From Agarivorans gilvus (GTDB lineage: Bacteria > Pseudomonadota > Gammaproteobacteria > Enterobacterales > Celerinatantimonadaceae), in contig NZ_CP013021.1 of NCBI RefSeq assembly GCF_001420915.1, positions 1,884,501 through 1,948,500 on the forward strand: DNA of 64,000 bases, in the 5' to 3' direction. The notes below the pieces were generated by a model. It worked only from the letters and a program-made list of their open reading frames with translations, was not told where the DNA came from and ran no database searches. The number at the start of each line of letters is the position of its first letter. Positions within the stretch are counted from its first letter, which is position 1. The translations under genes were made by a program, and so were the position numbers. Of this stretch, positions 18,327-26,783 are shown piece after piece.

Positions 18327-19261
18327 TACAAACGCTTGGCCACTCGCAATACTGAACTACGCGCACGCGGGTTGCGGCTGATCTCTTCTGCACTCGGTTT
18401 AATCGCTCGGCCAAGACTTTTTAAATAACGACCACTAGCGAGCTGAGCTTCGGTTAAGGGTAAGCCTCGCGGAAATTGCTGCCCTTGCTCCTGTTTGCGA
18501 ATAAAGCGTTTCACCATGCGGTCTTCTAAAGAATGAAAACTAATCACCGCTAAACGTCCGTCGGTGGCCAGACAGTTCATCGCACCTAATAAAGCCTTGT
18601 CGATTTCATCCAGCTCGCTATTAATATAAATACGAATCGCCTGAAAACTGCGGGTTGCTGGGTGCTTATGCTTGTCTTTCACTGGGCAAGCTTGGTCAAT
18701 AATTTTGGCTAACTGTAAGGTACTGGTAAGCGCTTGTTCCTGTCTTGCATTGACAATGCCGTGGGCAATTCGCTTGCCGAACTTTTCTTCACCAAAGGTT
18801 TTAATCACCCACGCAATATCTTCCTCGGCCGCCTCACTAAGCCACTGCGCCGCAGTTTGCCCCTGTGAAGTGTCCATCCGCATATCCAGAGGACCATCAC
18901 GTAAAAAACTGAAACCGCGCTCGGCATCATCTAACTGCGGAGAAGACACGCCTAAATCTAACAACACTCCGTCAATTTTTTTCGCTAGGCCAAGCTCGGT
19001 GATGTATTGTTCTATGCCCGAGAATGGACCATGAACAATTTGAAAACGCGGGTCGTCGGCAAACTGCTTGGCGGCCTCGATGGCTCGAGGATCTCTATCG
19101 ATAGCAATTAAGCGCCCCTGCGGGCCAAGCTCTTGTAATATCGCACGGCTATGTCCCCCTCTACCGAAGGTTCCGTCTACATAAATACCATCTTCTTTAA
19201 TGGCCAAGCCGTCGATACACTCTTGCAACAGTACCGAGGTGTGTACAAATTCAGTACTCAT
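18326..19261 (-). CDS. rsmH: 16S rRNA (cytosine(1402)-N(4))-methyltransferase RsmH
   Basis: RsmH (formerly MraW) methylates C1402 in the decoding centre of 16S rRNA using S-adenosylmethionine. The 311-residue protein starts MSTEFVHTSVLLQECIDGL and shows the family signatures YVDGTFGRGGHSRAIL (SAM site), GVLLDLGVSSPQLD and ISFHSLEDRMVKRFI. It follows mraZ by one base, as second gene of the dcw operon. Confidence 0.97.
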   Translation of the reverse strand: MSTEFVHTSVLLQECIDGLAIKEDGIYVDGTFGRGGHSRAILQELGPQGRLIAIDRDPRAIEAAKQFADDPRFQIVHGPFSGIEQYITELGLAKKIDGVLLDLGVSSPQLDDAERGFSFLRDGPLDMRMDTSQGQTAAQWLSEAAEEDIAWVIKTFGEEKFGKRIAHGIVNARQEQALTSTLQLAKIIDQACPVKDKHKHPATRSFQAIRIYINSELDEIDKALLGAMNCLATDGRLAVISFHSLEDRMVKRFIRKQEQGQQFPRGLPLTEAQLASGRYLKSLGRAIKPSAEEISRNPRARSSVLRVAKRL

Positions 19262-19262
19262 A

Positions 19263-19718
19263 CTAAAGTGAAAAACCTTTTAGGTTGTCAGTTAACATAT
19301 CAACGTCCTCTTCTAGGGCTATATCGGCGGCAATTTGTCGCTGCCACTGTGCTTCTGACCACAGCTCAAACTTATTAAGTTGGCCAACCAGCATTATTTT
19401 TTTCTCCAAACTCGCATGTTGGCGTAATGGAGGTGGAATTAATAAACGTCCGTTCTTGTCCATTTCACAATCATCGGCATAACCCAATAGCAAACGCTGC
19501 AGACGACGCTCCGCTGGATTCATACTGGATAAGCGCTTCAATTTACGTTCTATTTCTTCCCACTCAGCTAAGGGGTAGAGCAATAAGCAGCGATGATTAA
19601 TATCAATGGTGCACACCATATGTCCGTTGCACTCGTCCATCAGCCACTCGCGATAGCGGGTCGGCATAGTTAGCCGCCCTTTCGCATCGAGGTTGATTGA
19701 ACTGGCACCGCGTAACAT
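19263..19718 (-). CDS. mraZ: Transcriptional regulator MraZ
   Basis: MraZ is a ring-forming DNA-binding protein of the AbrB-like fold that represses the dcw operon. The 151 residues hold two MraZ repeats, each with the DXXXR motif: LDAKGRLTMPTRYR at the N-terminus and MDKNGRLLIPPPLRQ near residue 77. Its known targets are 5-base GTGGG-type direct repeats with 5-base spacers. A matching set sits 52-76 bases upstream, supporting autoregulation. The length is as in E. coli (152). Confidence 0.97.
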   Translation of the reverse strand: MLRGASSINLDAKGRLTMPTRYREWLMDECNGHMVCTIDINHRCLLLYPLAEWEEIERKLKRLSSMNPAERRLQRLLLGYADDCEMDKNGRLLIPPPLRQHASLEKKIMLVGQLNKFELWSEAQWQRQIAADIALEEDVDMLTDNLKGFSL

Positions 19719-20024
19719 CAGTGTTAATTCCCCATTTATCCCTAAATATTCAGTTGCTAGTTAAGTAGATCCACTATGATCCACTTTATCCCACAATTCA
19801 CTAAGTTTAAGGACGAGTCCAAGCCTTTGCAAGCGACCTTGAGCAAGAAAATGAACAAAAATCCAACAGCACTTATATAGAGGGGGCTAAAGACTTGATA
19901 TTCCAAGCTACAAGCGGTGTTAAGCTAAAAAAATAATTCCCAAAAATTATTAATTTTGAGGCCCACTCAGCCTGAAAAAGAGAAAAATAGAGGAAGGTTT
20001 TTCCTGAATTACTGATGTAAAGAA
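19719..20024. other. Intergenic region between mraZ and the RNase P RNA terminator
   Basis: About 300 bases without a credible protein gene. The part nearest mraZ holds the MraZ boxes. A TATATA hexamer at about 19873-19878, read on the minus strand, could serve as a -10 element for the dcw operon, but I see no convincing -35 element. The rest is AT-rich and shows nothing recognisable. Confidence 0.5.
19770..19794 (-). promoter_or_regulatory. MraZ operator boxes upstream of mraZ
   Basis: Read on the minus strand there are three direct repeats with ten-base period: GTGGG, then ATAAA, GTGGA, then TCATA, GTGGA. This is the arrangement (five-base box, five-base spacer) known for MraZ binding sites in E. 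coli and mycoplasmas. They lie where the dcw promoter should be. Only the first box has the full GTGGG; the other two end in A. Confidence 0.75.
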
Positions 20025-20056
20025 CAAAAAAGCCCTGTTGCAAAGCAGCAGGGCTT
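20025..20056 (-). terminator. Intrinsic terminator of rnpB
   Basis: On the minus strand an AAGCCCTG stem pairs with CAGGGCTT (20030-20037 with 20049-20056) and is followed by a run of Ts. It lies directly after the RNase P RNA 3' end. Confidence 0.85.
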
Positions 20057-20065
20057 AAAAATTGA

Positions 20066-20445
20066 GGGAGTTGGCCGATAAGCCGGGTTTTGTCGTGAAC
20101 AATCATTCGTCTAGGCCATTAATCGCTCAATGGCTCAAGCAGCCTACCCGCCCCCAACGCGGGTCGCGCCTTAAGGGGCCTATTTGGCCTTGCTCCGGGT
20201 GGAGTTTACCTCGCCGTAAACTGTTACCAGTTACGCGGTGCGCTCTTACCGCACCCTTTCAGCCTTACCTGTTCCCACAAGGGGTCATCGGCGGTCTTCT
20301 CTCTGCTGCACTTGTCGTAGGCTCGCGCCCCCAGGCGTTACCTGGCACCCTACCCTATGGAGCCCGGACTTTCCTCCCCTTCGCCCGTTTGCCACCCTCG
20401 AAAGAGCACACAACGACGAAGCAGCGATTGTCTGGCCAACTCCGG
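20066..20445 (-). ncRNA. rnpB: RNase P RNA (bacterial type A)
   Basis: This is the catalytic RNA of RNase P, which matures tRNA 5' ends. On the minus strand the region aligns by eye with E. coli M1 RNA over its full length. It starts near GGAGTTGGCCAG, has the conserved core GAGGAAAGTCCGGGCTCC, then GGGTGCCAGGTAACGCCTGG, AGGGTGAAAGGGTGCGG-like and AAACTCCACCCGGAGCAAGG blocks, and ends near CCCGGCTTATCGGCCAACTC. The 5' and 3' ends pair with each other. The size, about 380 nucleotides, is typical. End positions are good to a few bases. No protein-coding gene lies here, although spurious frames cross it. Confidence 0.96.
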
Positions 20446-20451
20446 TGGCGG

Positions 20452-20457
20452 ACTATA
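20452..20457 (-). promoter_or_regulatory. -10 element of the rnpB promoter
   Basis: TATAGT on the minus strand lies about seven bases before the inferred 5' end of the RNase P RNA. The -35 element is not clear. A GC-rich stretch (CCGCC) between the -10 and the start resembles a stringent-control discriminator, as known for E. coli rnpB. Confidence 0.6.
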
Positions 20458-20484
20458 GCAAACTATGAGACGCAAGAGTAGCGC

Positions 20485-21324
20485 TTATTCGCCCTGTTTT
20501 AAGCCGTAATCATAAAGCGCATTTTTCTTCAGACCGTAAATCTTTGCGGTTAATGCGGCAGCCTTTTTTAAAGGTAATTCAACTTGTAACAACTTTAAGG
20601 TATCTAAGGCCTCCACAGGCAGCTGTTGCTGAGCTTTTTGATAACCCGCTACCATTAATACCATCTCCCCTTTTTGCTGATTAGGGTCGGCCTTAACCCA
20701 GTCGAGCAGCTGCTGTGCCGGCAATGACTGAATGGTTTCAAAGGTTTTGGTTAGCTCTCTAGCCAGCACCAGTTCTCGCTCTGCCCCAAGGCAAGTTACG
20801 ATATCCACCAAACTGTCTAAGATACGATGAGGAGATTCATAGAAGACCACTGTACGCGGCTCTTGACGCAGTTCGTTTAAACGCTCTTGGCGGGCCTTGG
20901 TTTTAGCCGGTAGAAAACCTTCATAGAGAAATCTATCGGTGGCTAAACCCGCTACCGATAAGGCCGTAATAGCGGCACAGGCACCGGGGATAGGAACTAC
21001 CGAATACCCTTTAGCGCGAAAGGCGCTAACTAGGTGATAGCCAGGATCATTAATCAACGGGGTTCCCGCATCCGATACCAAGGCGATATTTTTACCATCC
21101 AACAGCTGCTGTTCCAACCATGCAATTTTTTGCTGCTCATTATGATCGTGTACAGCCACGCAACGCGTGCCAATTTCATAATGGCTTAACAGTCGACCAG
21201 TATTGCGGGTATCTTCAGCTGCGATCAGATCAACGCTTTTTAATACCTCAAGCGCACGCAGAGTGATATCAGCCAAATTACCGATTGGAGTAGCGACAAT
21301 ATACAGGGAGCCAGTAGCTGACAT
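20485..21324 (-). CDS. rsmI: 16S rRNA (cytidine(1402)-2'-O)-methyltransferase RsmI
   Basis: RsmI adds the 2'-O-methyl group to C1402, the same nucleotide that RsmH modifies on the base. The 279-residue protein of the tetrapyrrole methylase fold has the motifs IVATPIGNLADITLRAL at the N-terminus, AAEDTRNTGRLLSH and SDAGTPLINDPGY. It is divergent from lpoA, as in E. coli (yraL and yraM). The short gap to rnpB places both on the minus strand. Confidence 0.96.
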   Translation of the reverse strand: MSATGSLYIVATPIGNLADITLRALEVLKSVDLIAAEDTRNTGRLLSHYEIGTRCVAVHDHNEQQKIAWLEQQLLDGKNIALVSDAGTPLINDPGYHLVSAFRAKGYSVVPIPGACAAITALSVAGLATDRFLYEGFLPAKTKARQERLNELRQEPRTVVFYESPHRILDSLVDIVTCLGAERELVLARELTKTFETIQSLPAQQLLDWVKADPNQQKGEMVLMVAGYQKAQQQLPVEALDTLKLLQVELPLKKAAALTAKIYGLKKNALYDYGLKQGE

Positions 21325-21451
21325 AAACAGACCTCAAATGAAAACGGCCTCTACTTTAATCAAAAGCGTCATGTGCCTCAATCTTTCACCGCCTTGATTG
21401 TGGATTATTTAGCGTTTGGCTCTTAATATAGGCACTAACTAAACAATACTA

Positions 21452-23320
21452 GTGGTGTTAACCTTGAAACATAACCTGAACTCAGCGCTACGTTATCTCT
21501 GTTTGAGCTTGGTGCTTATTCTAGCCGCCTGTTCCAGCGGTCCAACTAAGCCTCCAATTGTGGCAATAGATTTACCTTCAATTGCCATCGCGCCGGAGCA
21601 CAACGCTGAGTTTTTCCTTGATCAAGCCAGTATCGCGCCACCAGAACAACAGTTTGATTGGGAGCTTCTCGCCGCTAAAGCCTATTACCAACAAGGCATG
21701 ACCCAAGCAGCAGAAGCGGTGCTTGATAACTTAAGCGCTCAAGCATCTAATTCACAACAAGCAGGCATTAGTTTGGTTCGCGCTTACGGTCTGCAATTAA
21801 ACGGACACGTTAACGCGGCTTTACAGCTGCTCGATTTTGACCCTATTTGGAACCTGCCTAATGATTATTGGTTGAGTTATTACCAGACCCGCGCCGCTTT
21901 ATATCAACAACAAAATAATCCCTTAGCCGCCGCTGGCGCTTTAATCGAACTAAATAATTACCTTGATGAAGCCCAGTTGGCCGACAATCATCAACAAATT
22001 TGGCAACAACTAAAACCACTCAGCTCTTTTACTCTGCGTAGCTTTCAACAGCCGGGAAACGCATTGCGAAACGGTTGGTTAGAAATCGTTGCAATTAGTA
22101 ATGAACCTAAATCTTCGCCGGAAAAATTAATTGCCAAATTACAGCTTTGGAAACAAGACTACCCCAGGCACCCGGCTCTAGACTACGTGGGTGGGAATTT
22201 AGCTAAGGCGCTGAGCATTAGCCCCTATCAACCGAACAAAATTGCGGTATTGTTGCCATTAAGCGGAAAATATAAAAGTAATGGTTTAGCCATTAAAGAT
22301 GGACTTATTTCTGCCTACTTAGATCAACAAAAAACAGCCGCCACAAGCGGCGAGTTACTGTTTTATGATACTGAAGCGCAAGGCATCGAGAGCCTATACC
22401 CTCAGTTTGAACAAGACGGTATCGACTTTATTGTAGGGCCACTGTTGAAGTCGGAGCTAAAAAAACTGCTCGATTTAGCCCCTAGCATTCCCTTACTGGC
22501 CCTTAATGACGTAGCAACAACAGCTCAAAATGAGCAATTCTTCTTCCCTTTGTCGCCTGAAGATGAAGCCAAACAAGCCGCGCAATTTATGGCCCAACGA
22601 GAAGAGCAAAGCCCGTTATTGCTGGTTCCTCAAAACAATTTGGGCAAACGCATGGCTGACGCATTTATTGAAGAATGGCAATTGAACTCAGAGGTTCCGG
22701 TGGATGTAGTGAACTATGCCAACCGCAACGACCTACAAGCAGCTATTCGCCAGCTACTGCATACCGATTTGAGCCAACAAAGGCTTAACCAATTTAAACA
22801 AATTATCGGCCACGATGTTGAATCAGAATTACGTTCAAGACGCGATGCAAACGCCTTATATTTGGTAGGTGATAATACCGAAACCAAGCTAATTAAGGCC
22901 TTCATTGACGTCACCATTAGCCCTTTTGCTAACACCCCAAGACTTTATGCCAGCTCACGCAGCTACGATAAAAATGACGAAACCAGCGAAAATGAATTGG
23001 AAGGGCTCTACGTTAGTGAAATGCCGTGGATATTAGATCAGCAATCGGTTAATGCGATACGCCATCAGCAACTTTGGCCTAGTTCTTCAGATACTCAGAA
23101 ACGCCTGTATGGTCTAGGTTATGATGCTTTCCTGCTGATCCCTCAACTGGCACAAATGCGTGGCTACAGTGACTACCAGCTAAGTGGCTTAACTGGCAGA
23201 CTAAGCGTTGACCAACAAGGTGTAATCAGCAGAAAATTAACTTGGACACAATTTCATAATGGCCAATTGCTTCCCTTGGAAATTCAAGCTGAAACTGTTC
23301 AACAAAGCGATGCTGAATAA
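21452..23320 (+). CDS. lpoA: Outer membrane lipoprotein LpoA, PBP1A activator
   Basis: LpoA reaches from the outer membrane to stimulate the bifunctional synthase PBP1A. It starts with a lipoprotein signal (lipobox LILAAC, Cys 27), then a TPR-like helical N-terminal domain (about 40-250) and a periplasmic binding protein-like C-terminal domain from about 265 (NKIAVLLPLSGKYKSNGLAIKDG). Total 622 residues against 678 in E. coli; the difference is mainly in the middle linker. Start codons GTG at 21452, GTG at 21455 and TTG at 21464 are all possible. The end overlaps yraN by 11 bases. Confidence 0.94.
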   Translation: MVLTLKHNLNSALRYLCLSLVLILAACSSGPTKPPIVAIDLPSIAIAPEHNAEFFLDQASIAPPEQQFDWELLAAKAYYQQGMTQAAEAVLDNLSAQASNSQQAGISLVRAYGLQLNGHVNAALQLLDFDPIWNLPNDYWLSYYQTRAALYQQQNNPLAAAGALIELNNYLDEAQLADNHQQIWQQLKPLSSFTLRSFQQPGNALRNGWLEIVAISNEPKSSPEKLIAKLQLWKQDYPRHPALDYVGGNLAKALSISPYQPNKIAVLLPLSGKYKSNGLAIKDGLISAYLDQQKTAATSGELLFYDTEAQGIESLYPQFEQDGIDFIVGPLLKSELKKLLDLAPSIPLLALNDVATTAQNEQFFFPLSPEDEAKQAAQFMAQREEQSPLLLVPQNNLGKRMADAFIEEWQLNSEVPVDVVNYANRNDLQAAIRQLLHTDLSQQRLNQFKQIIGHDVESELRSRRDANALYLVGDNTETKLIKAFIDVTISPFANTPRLYASSRSYDKNDETSENELEGLYVSEMPWILDQQSVNAIRHQQLWPSSSDTQKRLYGLGYDAFLLIPQLAQMRGYSDYQLSGLTGRLSVDQQGVISRKLTWTQFHNGQLLPLEIQAETVQQSDAE

Positions 23321-23660
23321 AGGTCAAGCCGCCGAACAACAGGCGGCTGATTATTTAAAAGACCAAGGCTTAAGGTTCATTGAAAAGAATTATCACTGTC
23401 GTCGCGGTGAGATAGACTTGATTTTCAAACAAGACAATATTTGGGTATTTGTCGAAGTAAAATATCGTACTAATCAACGCTACGGCGGAGCGCTAGCTGC
23501 TGTGGATCAACACAAAATACGCCGTATTTTGCTGAGCGCCCAACATTACTTACAAAAACACAATATTAACCAATATGATACAGCCATACGTTTTGATGTG
23601 ATTGCCATTCAAGAGCAAGCGCCTTACATAGAATGGTTTCAAAACGCCTTTGGGGAATGA
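23310..23660 (+). CDS. yraN: YraN family protein (UPF0102, nuclease-like fold)
   Basis: This is a small protein of a widely conserved family with a restriction-endonuclease-like fold; its role is not established. The ATG at 23310 gives 116 residues with the family pattern GQAAEQQAADYLKDQG, ENYHCRRGEIDLI and FVEVKYRTNQRYGGA. The E-x8-D-x-x-x-x-E-V-K arrangement resembles a nuclease metal site. The gene starts within the last codons of lpoA and is followed by diaA, the standard order. Confidence 0.9.
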   Translation: MLNKGQAAEQQAADYLKDQGLRFIEKNYHCRRGEIDLIFKQDNIWVFVEVKYRTNQRYGGALAAVDQHKIRRILLSAQHYLQKHNINQYDTAIRFDVIAIQEQAPYIEWFQNAFGE

Positions 23661-23661
23661 G

Positions 23662-24251
23662 ATGCAAGAACGAATTAAAGAGATATTTAGAGAAAGCATA
23701 CAAACTAAAATTGCCGCTGCAGAGGCCCTCCAGAGGCTATAGAAAAGGCCACGCTAATCATTGCTCAGGCGCTACTCAACGGTAACAAATTGCTAATTAG
23801 CGGAAATAATTCTGCGGCAGCCTTAGCTCAGCAATTTTCGGCAAACTTGGTCAACCGTTTCGATACCGAGCGCCCTAGCCTTCCGGCTTTAGCGCTGAGC
23901 ACCGATAGTTCGGTGCTCTCTGCGATTGCCAATGACTACAGCTTTGATGAAGTATTCGCTAAACAGATTAGAGCGTTAGGCCAGCAAGGCGATATTTTAG
24001 TGGCGATTTCTGATTCTGGAAATTGCCGCAATGTGATTAAAGCCATGGAAGCCGCGGTAAACCGAGATATGAGCATCATTGCCCTCACTGGTAAAGACGG
24101 CGGCGAAATGGCCGGCTTATTAAGTGAGCAAGATGTAGAAATTCGAGTACCCGGAGAGCACAGCGTTCGAATCAACGAAGTGCATCTACTGGCTCTAAAT
24201 GGTTTATGTGACCTCATTGACCGTACTTTATTCCCCCAACAAGAGGATTAA
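23662..24251 (+). CDS. diaA: DnaA initiator-associating protein DiaA, with one-base frameshift
   Basis: DiaA is a tetrameric SIS-domain protein that binds DnaA and promotes ordered assembly at oriC. The reading frame starts at 23662 (MQERIKEIFRESIQTKIAAAEAL) but hits a stop after 26 codons. A second frame carries the rest through NRTLFPQQED-like residues to 24251. One extra C in the CC at 23730-23731 would restore EALPEAIEKAT, as in E. coli, and a 196-residue protein, exactly the E. coli length. The SIS motifs NGNKLLISGNNSAA and GDILVAISDSGNCRNVIKA are intact. The break is probably a sequencing error. Confidence 0.9.
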
Positions 24252-24256
24252 TCAGG

Positions 24257-24829
24257 ATGTTACGTATTATCTCCATCATCATTTTAGCTGGGCTACTGCA
24301 AGCTTGTGCCGGCGCTATTGTGGTTGGTGCTGGGGTAGCAGCAGGAGCCGCTACCGACCGCCGTTCTGTTGGCACCCAAATAGATGACCAAACCATCGAA
24401 TTACAGGTGCTAAATGCCTTGGGTAAATCCGAGGAAATCTGGCGCAGTAGTAAGCTATCGGTGGTTGTTCTAAACGGACGGGTATTGGTTTTAGGGCAAA
24501 CGCCAAACGAGCAATCGCTCAACCAAATTACCCAAATCGCTCGAAACGTAAAAGGCGTAGAGCAAGTTCTGAACGAAGTTAGACTAAAGCAACCGGTACC
24601 TTTAAGTGTGCGCAGCAGTGACTCTTGGATCACCACCAAGATTAAGTTCAAAATTTACGAAGACAGCGAATTGCCACCAGGGAAAATCAAAGTTATCACT
24701 GAGGATAGCGAAGTATTCTTAATTGGAGTGGTTACCGCCGCCGAAGAACGCAAAGCCGTTGACATCGCCAGACATGAAAATGGTGTTAGCAAGGTGATTA
24801 AAGTATTTGAGCTGGTTGAGGCAGGCTAA
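24257..24829 (+). CDS. dolP: Outer membrane lipoprotein DolP (two BON domains)
   Basis: DolP (YraP) supports outer membrane integrity and binds anionic phospholipid at division sites. The 190-residue protein has a lipoprotein signal (lipobox LLQAC, Cys 17), a glycine/alanine-rich stretch and two BON domains at about 45-110 and 115-185. It follows diaA by five bases. In E. coli it belongs to the sigmaE regulon; I cannot confirm a sigmaE promoter here. A terminator shared with sspB lies downstream. Confidence 0.92.
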   Translation: MLRIISIIILAGLLQACAGAIVVGAGVAAGAATDRRSVGTQIDDQTIELQVLNALGKSEEIWRSSKLSVVVLNGRVLVLGQTPNEQSLNQITQIARNVKGVEQVLNEVRLKQPVPLSVRSSDSWITTKIKFKIYEDSELPPGKIKVITEDSEVFLIGVVTAAEERKAVDIARHENGVSKVIKVFELVEAG

Positions 24830-24860
24830 TAAGTCACCTTAATACTCGACTTAAGAGCAT

Positions 24861-24887
24861 AAAAAAGCGCCCTCAGGCGCTTTTTTT
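24861..24887. terminator. Bidirectional terminator between dolP and sspB
   Basis: The stem AGCGCC/GGCGCT is flanked by A and T runs on both sides, so it can stop transcription from dolP (plus) and sspB (minus), which converge here. Confidence 0.88.
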
Positions 24888-25323
24888 ACTTAACAATGGT
24901 TAGGGTTGGCTTCTTCGCCTTCTCAGTGCTGGCAGGCTCTGTGCCATCACCATCACTATCCTGTTGCTCTAACGCTTCACTTTCCGCTAACTCGTATGCA
25001 GGCTCCGGTTCGAAGGCCGTTCCTGCGCCGTTTTCTCTAGCATAAATGGCTAATACAGCGGACATCGGAACGTAAACCTGAAAAGGCTTACCGCCAAATC
25101 GAGCACTAAAACTAATATGCTCAAGGTCCATATTAAAAGCAGCGATAGCCGTCGGCGAAATGTTTAAAACAATTTGCCCATCATTAACAAACTGGCTAGG
25201 CACCGATACATTTGCTCGAGTGGCATCCACCACCAAGTGAGGAGTCAGTTCGTTATCTAACAACCAATCAAAGAAAGCCCTTACTAGGTAAGGTCGATTA
25301 GGCGTCATTTGCTTATCAGCCAT
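24886..25323 (-). CDS. sspB: ClpXP protease adaptor SspB
   Basis: SspB delivers ssrA-tagged proteins to ClpXP. The N-terminal 110 residues form the substrate-binding domain (NRPYLVRAFFDWLLDNELTPH, FSARFGGKPFQVYVPM). A charged flexible linker follows, and the C-terminal end PTLTIVK matches the ClpX-binding XB peptide (RVVK-type in E. coli). Its 145 residues are slightly fewer than in E. coli (165). The start overlaps the sspA stop by one base. Confidence 0.94.
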   Translation of the reverse strand: MADKQMTPNRPYLVRAFFDWLLDNELTPHLVVDATRANVSVPSQFVNDGQIVLNISPTAIAAFNMDLEHISFSARFGGKPFQVYVPMSAVLAIYARENGAGTAFEPEPAYELAESEALEQQDSDGDGTEPASTEKAKKPTLTIVK

Positions 25324-25958
25324 TAACCTAAAAACCCGTCACGAATTTCGCGTTCGGCATCGGTTAATGACGCTTGGAAAGACTCGCGGTCAAACACGCG
25401 GATCATGTAAGACTTAATTTCTTTCGCACCAGTGCCCTGCAAATCAATGCCTAGAGCAGGTAAACGCCACAATAAAGGCGCTAAGTAACAATCTACAAGA
25501 CTAAACTCTTCGCTCATAAAGTAAGGCATTTCGGCAAATACTGGGGCAATGCCTAACAAGCTTTCTGTTAATTGCTTACGCGCGGCATCGGCATTGTCGC
25601 CTTTCTCGATTTGAGCCACTAAGGAGTACCAGTCATTCTTGATGCGATGCATCATCAAACGGCTAGAGCCACGGGATACCGGATAAACAGGCATTAATGG
25701 CGGATGAGGAAAGCGCTCGTCCAAGTACTCCATAATGATCTGAGATTGATATAATACCAATTCACGATCTACCAGAGTTGGCACAGAGCTGTACGGATTC
25801 AAATCAATTAAGTCTTCCGGCAGATTATCTGGGTCCACTTGATTAATTTCTACGCTGACGCCCTTCTCGGCTAAAACGATACGCACCTGATGACTGTATA
25901 AGTCATTAGCTCCAGAGTACAGCGTCATGACCGAACGTTTGTTGGCAGCTACAGCCAT
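25323..25958 (-). CDS. sspA: Stringent starvation protein SspA
   Basis: SspA is a glutathione S-transferase-fold protein that binds RNA polymerase holoenzyme and affects stationary-phase and acid-stress transcription. The start is set at the ATG at 25956-25958 (MAVAANKRSVMTLYSG), matching E. coli residue for residue and giving 211 residues. A GGAGG ribosome site precedes it. The N-terminal thioredoxin-like half and the C-terminal PHPPLMPVYPVSRG and SLVDCYLAPLLWRLP motifs are intact. It is separated from petC by a terminator. Confidence 0.95.
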   Translation of the reverse strand: MAVAANKRSVMTLYSGANDLYSHQVRIVLAEKGVSVEINQVDPDNLPEDLIDLNPYSSVPTLVDRELVLYQSQIIMEYLDERFPHPPLMPVYPVSRGSSRLMMHRIKNDWYSLVAQIEKGDNADAARKQLTESLLGIAPVFAEMPYFMSEEFSLVDCYLAPLLWRLPALGIDLQGTGAKEIKSYMIRVFDRESFQASLTDAEREIRDGFLG

Positions 25959-25989
25959 TGAATCCTCCAAAAACCATCTAAATAAAATA

Positions 25990-26022
25990 CACAAAACGGC
26001 AACAGCATAACTGCTATTGCCG
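25990..26022 (-). terminator. Terminator after petC
   Basis: On the minus strand CGGCAATAGCA pairs with TGCTGTTGCCG (26012-26022 with 25997-26007, one G-U pair) around a four-base loop and is followed by TTTTG. It separates the petABC transcript from sspAB. Confidence 0.75.
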
Positions 26023-26045
26023 ATAAACCAATACTAATTCACGAC

Positions 26046-26783
26046 TTAGTGTACGTCGCGCCAGTATTCTCTCTTCAATAAGTAACTAATAATGAAGAAG
26101 ATAAACAAGAAACCCAATACCCAGTAACCTAGACGCTTGCGCTCTAGCTGAACCGGTTCTGCGGAATAAACCAAGAAATTAACAAGGTCTAATACTGCAT
26201 TATCAAATTCATCGTCACTCATCTCACCGCTGCCATCTGATTCGATACCGCGATAAACATGATGCTCTTCACCATCAATCATTTCTGTTTCATAAACCGC
26301 ATTAGGTACGCCCTGCAATTCTTGCAATACATGCGGCATACCCACACTTGGGAACACTTTATTGTTCACACCAAATGGGCGAGTTTCATCAACATAAAAT
26401 GAACGCAGATAAGTATAGATCCAATCGGCGCCTCGAACTCGTGCCACCAAGGTTAAATCTGGTGCTGGCGCACCAAACCATTTAGCAGCATCTTTTTCTT
26501 GAATGGCATTTTCCATCAATTCACCAGACTTTACACCGGTAAAAATCAAGTTTTCTTCCATTAACTTGACTGGAATAGCTAAATCTTCAGCAACACGATT
26601 ATAACGCTGATACTGGGTGCTGTGACAGCCAAAACAGTAATTCATAAATAACTTAGCACCATTTTGCAATGAGGCCTTGTCAGTCAAATCATAATTGGCT
26701 TTATCTAAATGTACATTGCCGCCTGCAGCGAATGCAAAACTGGGGACAAGTAAGGCCAAAGCTAAAAAAACACTTTTCATCAT
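26046..26783 (-). CDS. petC: Cytochrome c1 of the bc1 complex
   Basis: Cytochrome c1 carries electrons from the Rieske protein to soluble cytochrome c. It has a Sec signal peptide (cleavage near AFA-AGG at about residue 20), the heme c motif CFGCH near residue 52 and a C-terminal membrane anchor (LGYWVLGFLFIFFIISYLL). Methionine ligand candidates lie in the second half (SVGMPHVL). Length 245. The ATG overlaps the petB TGA as ATGA. Confidence 0.95.
   Translation of the reverse strand: MMKSVFLALALLVPSFAFAAGGNVHLDKANYDLTDKASLQNGAKLFMNYCFGCHSTQYQRYNRVAEDLAIPVKLMEENLIFTGVKSGELMENAIQEKDAAKWFGAPAPDLTLVARVRGADWIYTYLRSFYVDETRPFGVNNKVFPSVGMPHVLQELQGVPNAVYETEMIDGEEHHVYRGIESDGSGEMSDDEFDNAVLDLVNFLVYSAEPVQLERKRLGYWVLGFLFIFFIISYLLKREYWRDVH

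Noticed and set aside
20062..20481. Open frames of up to 139 codons on the plus strand across the RNase P gene
   Set aside because: They are antisense to a clearly recognisable RNase P RNA, and the translations look like no protein family.
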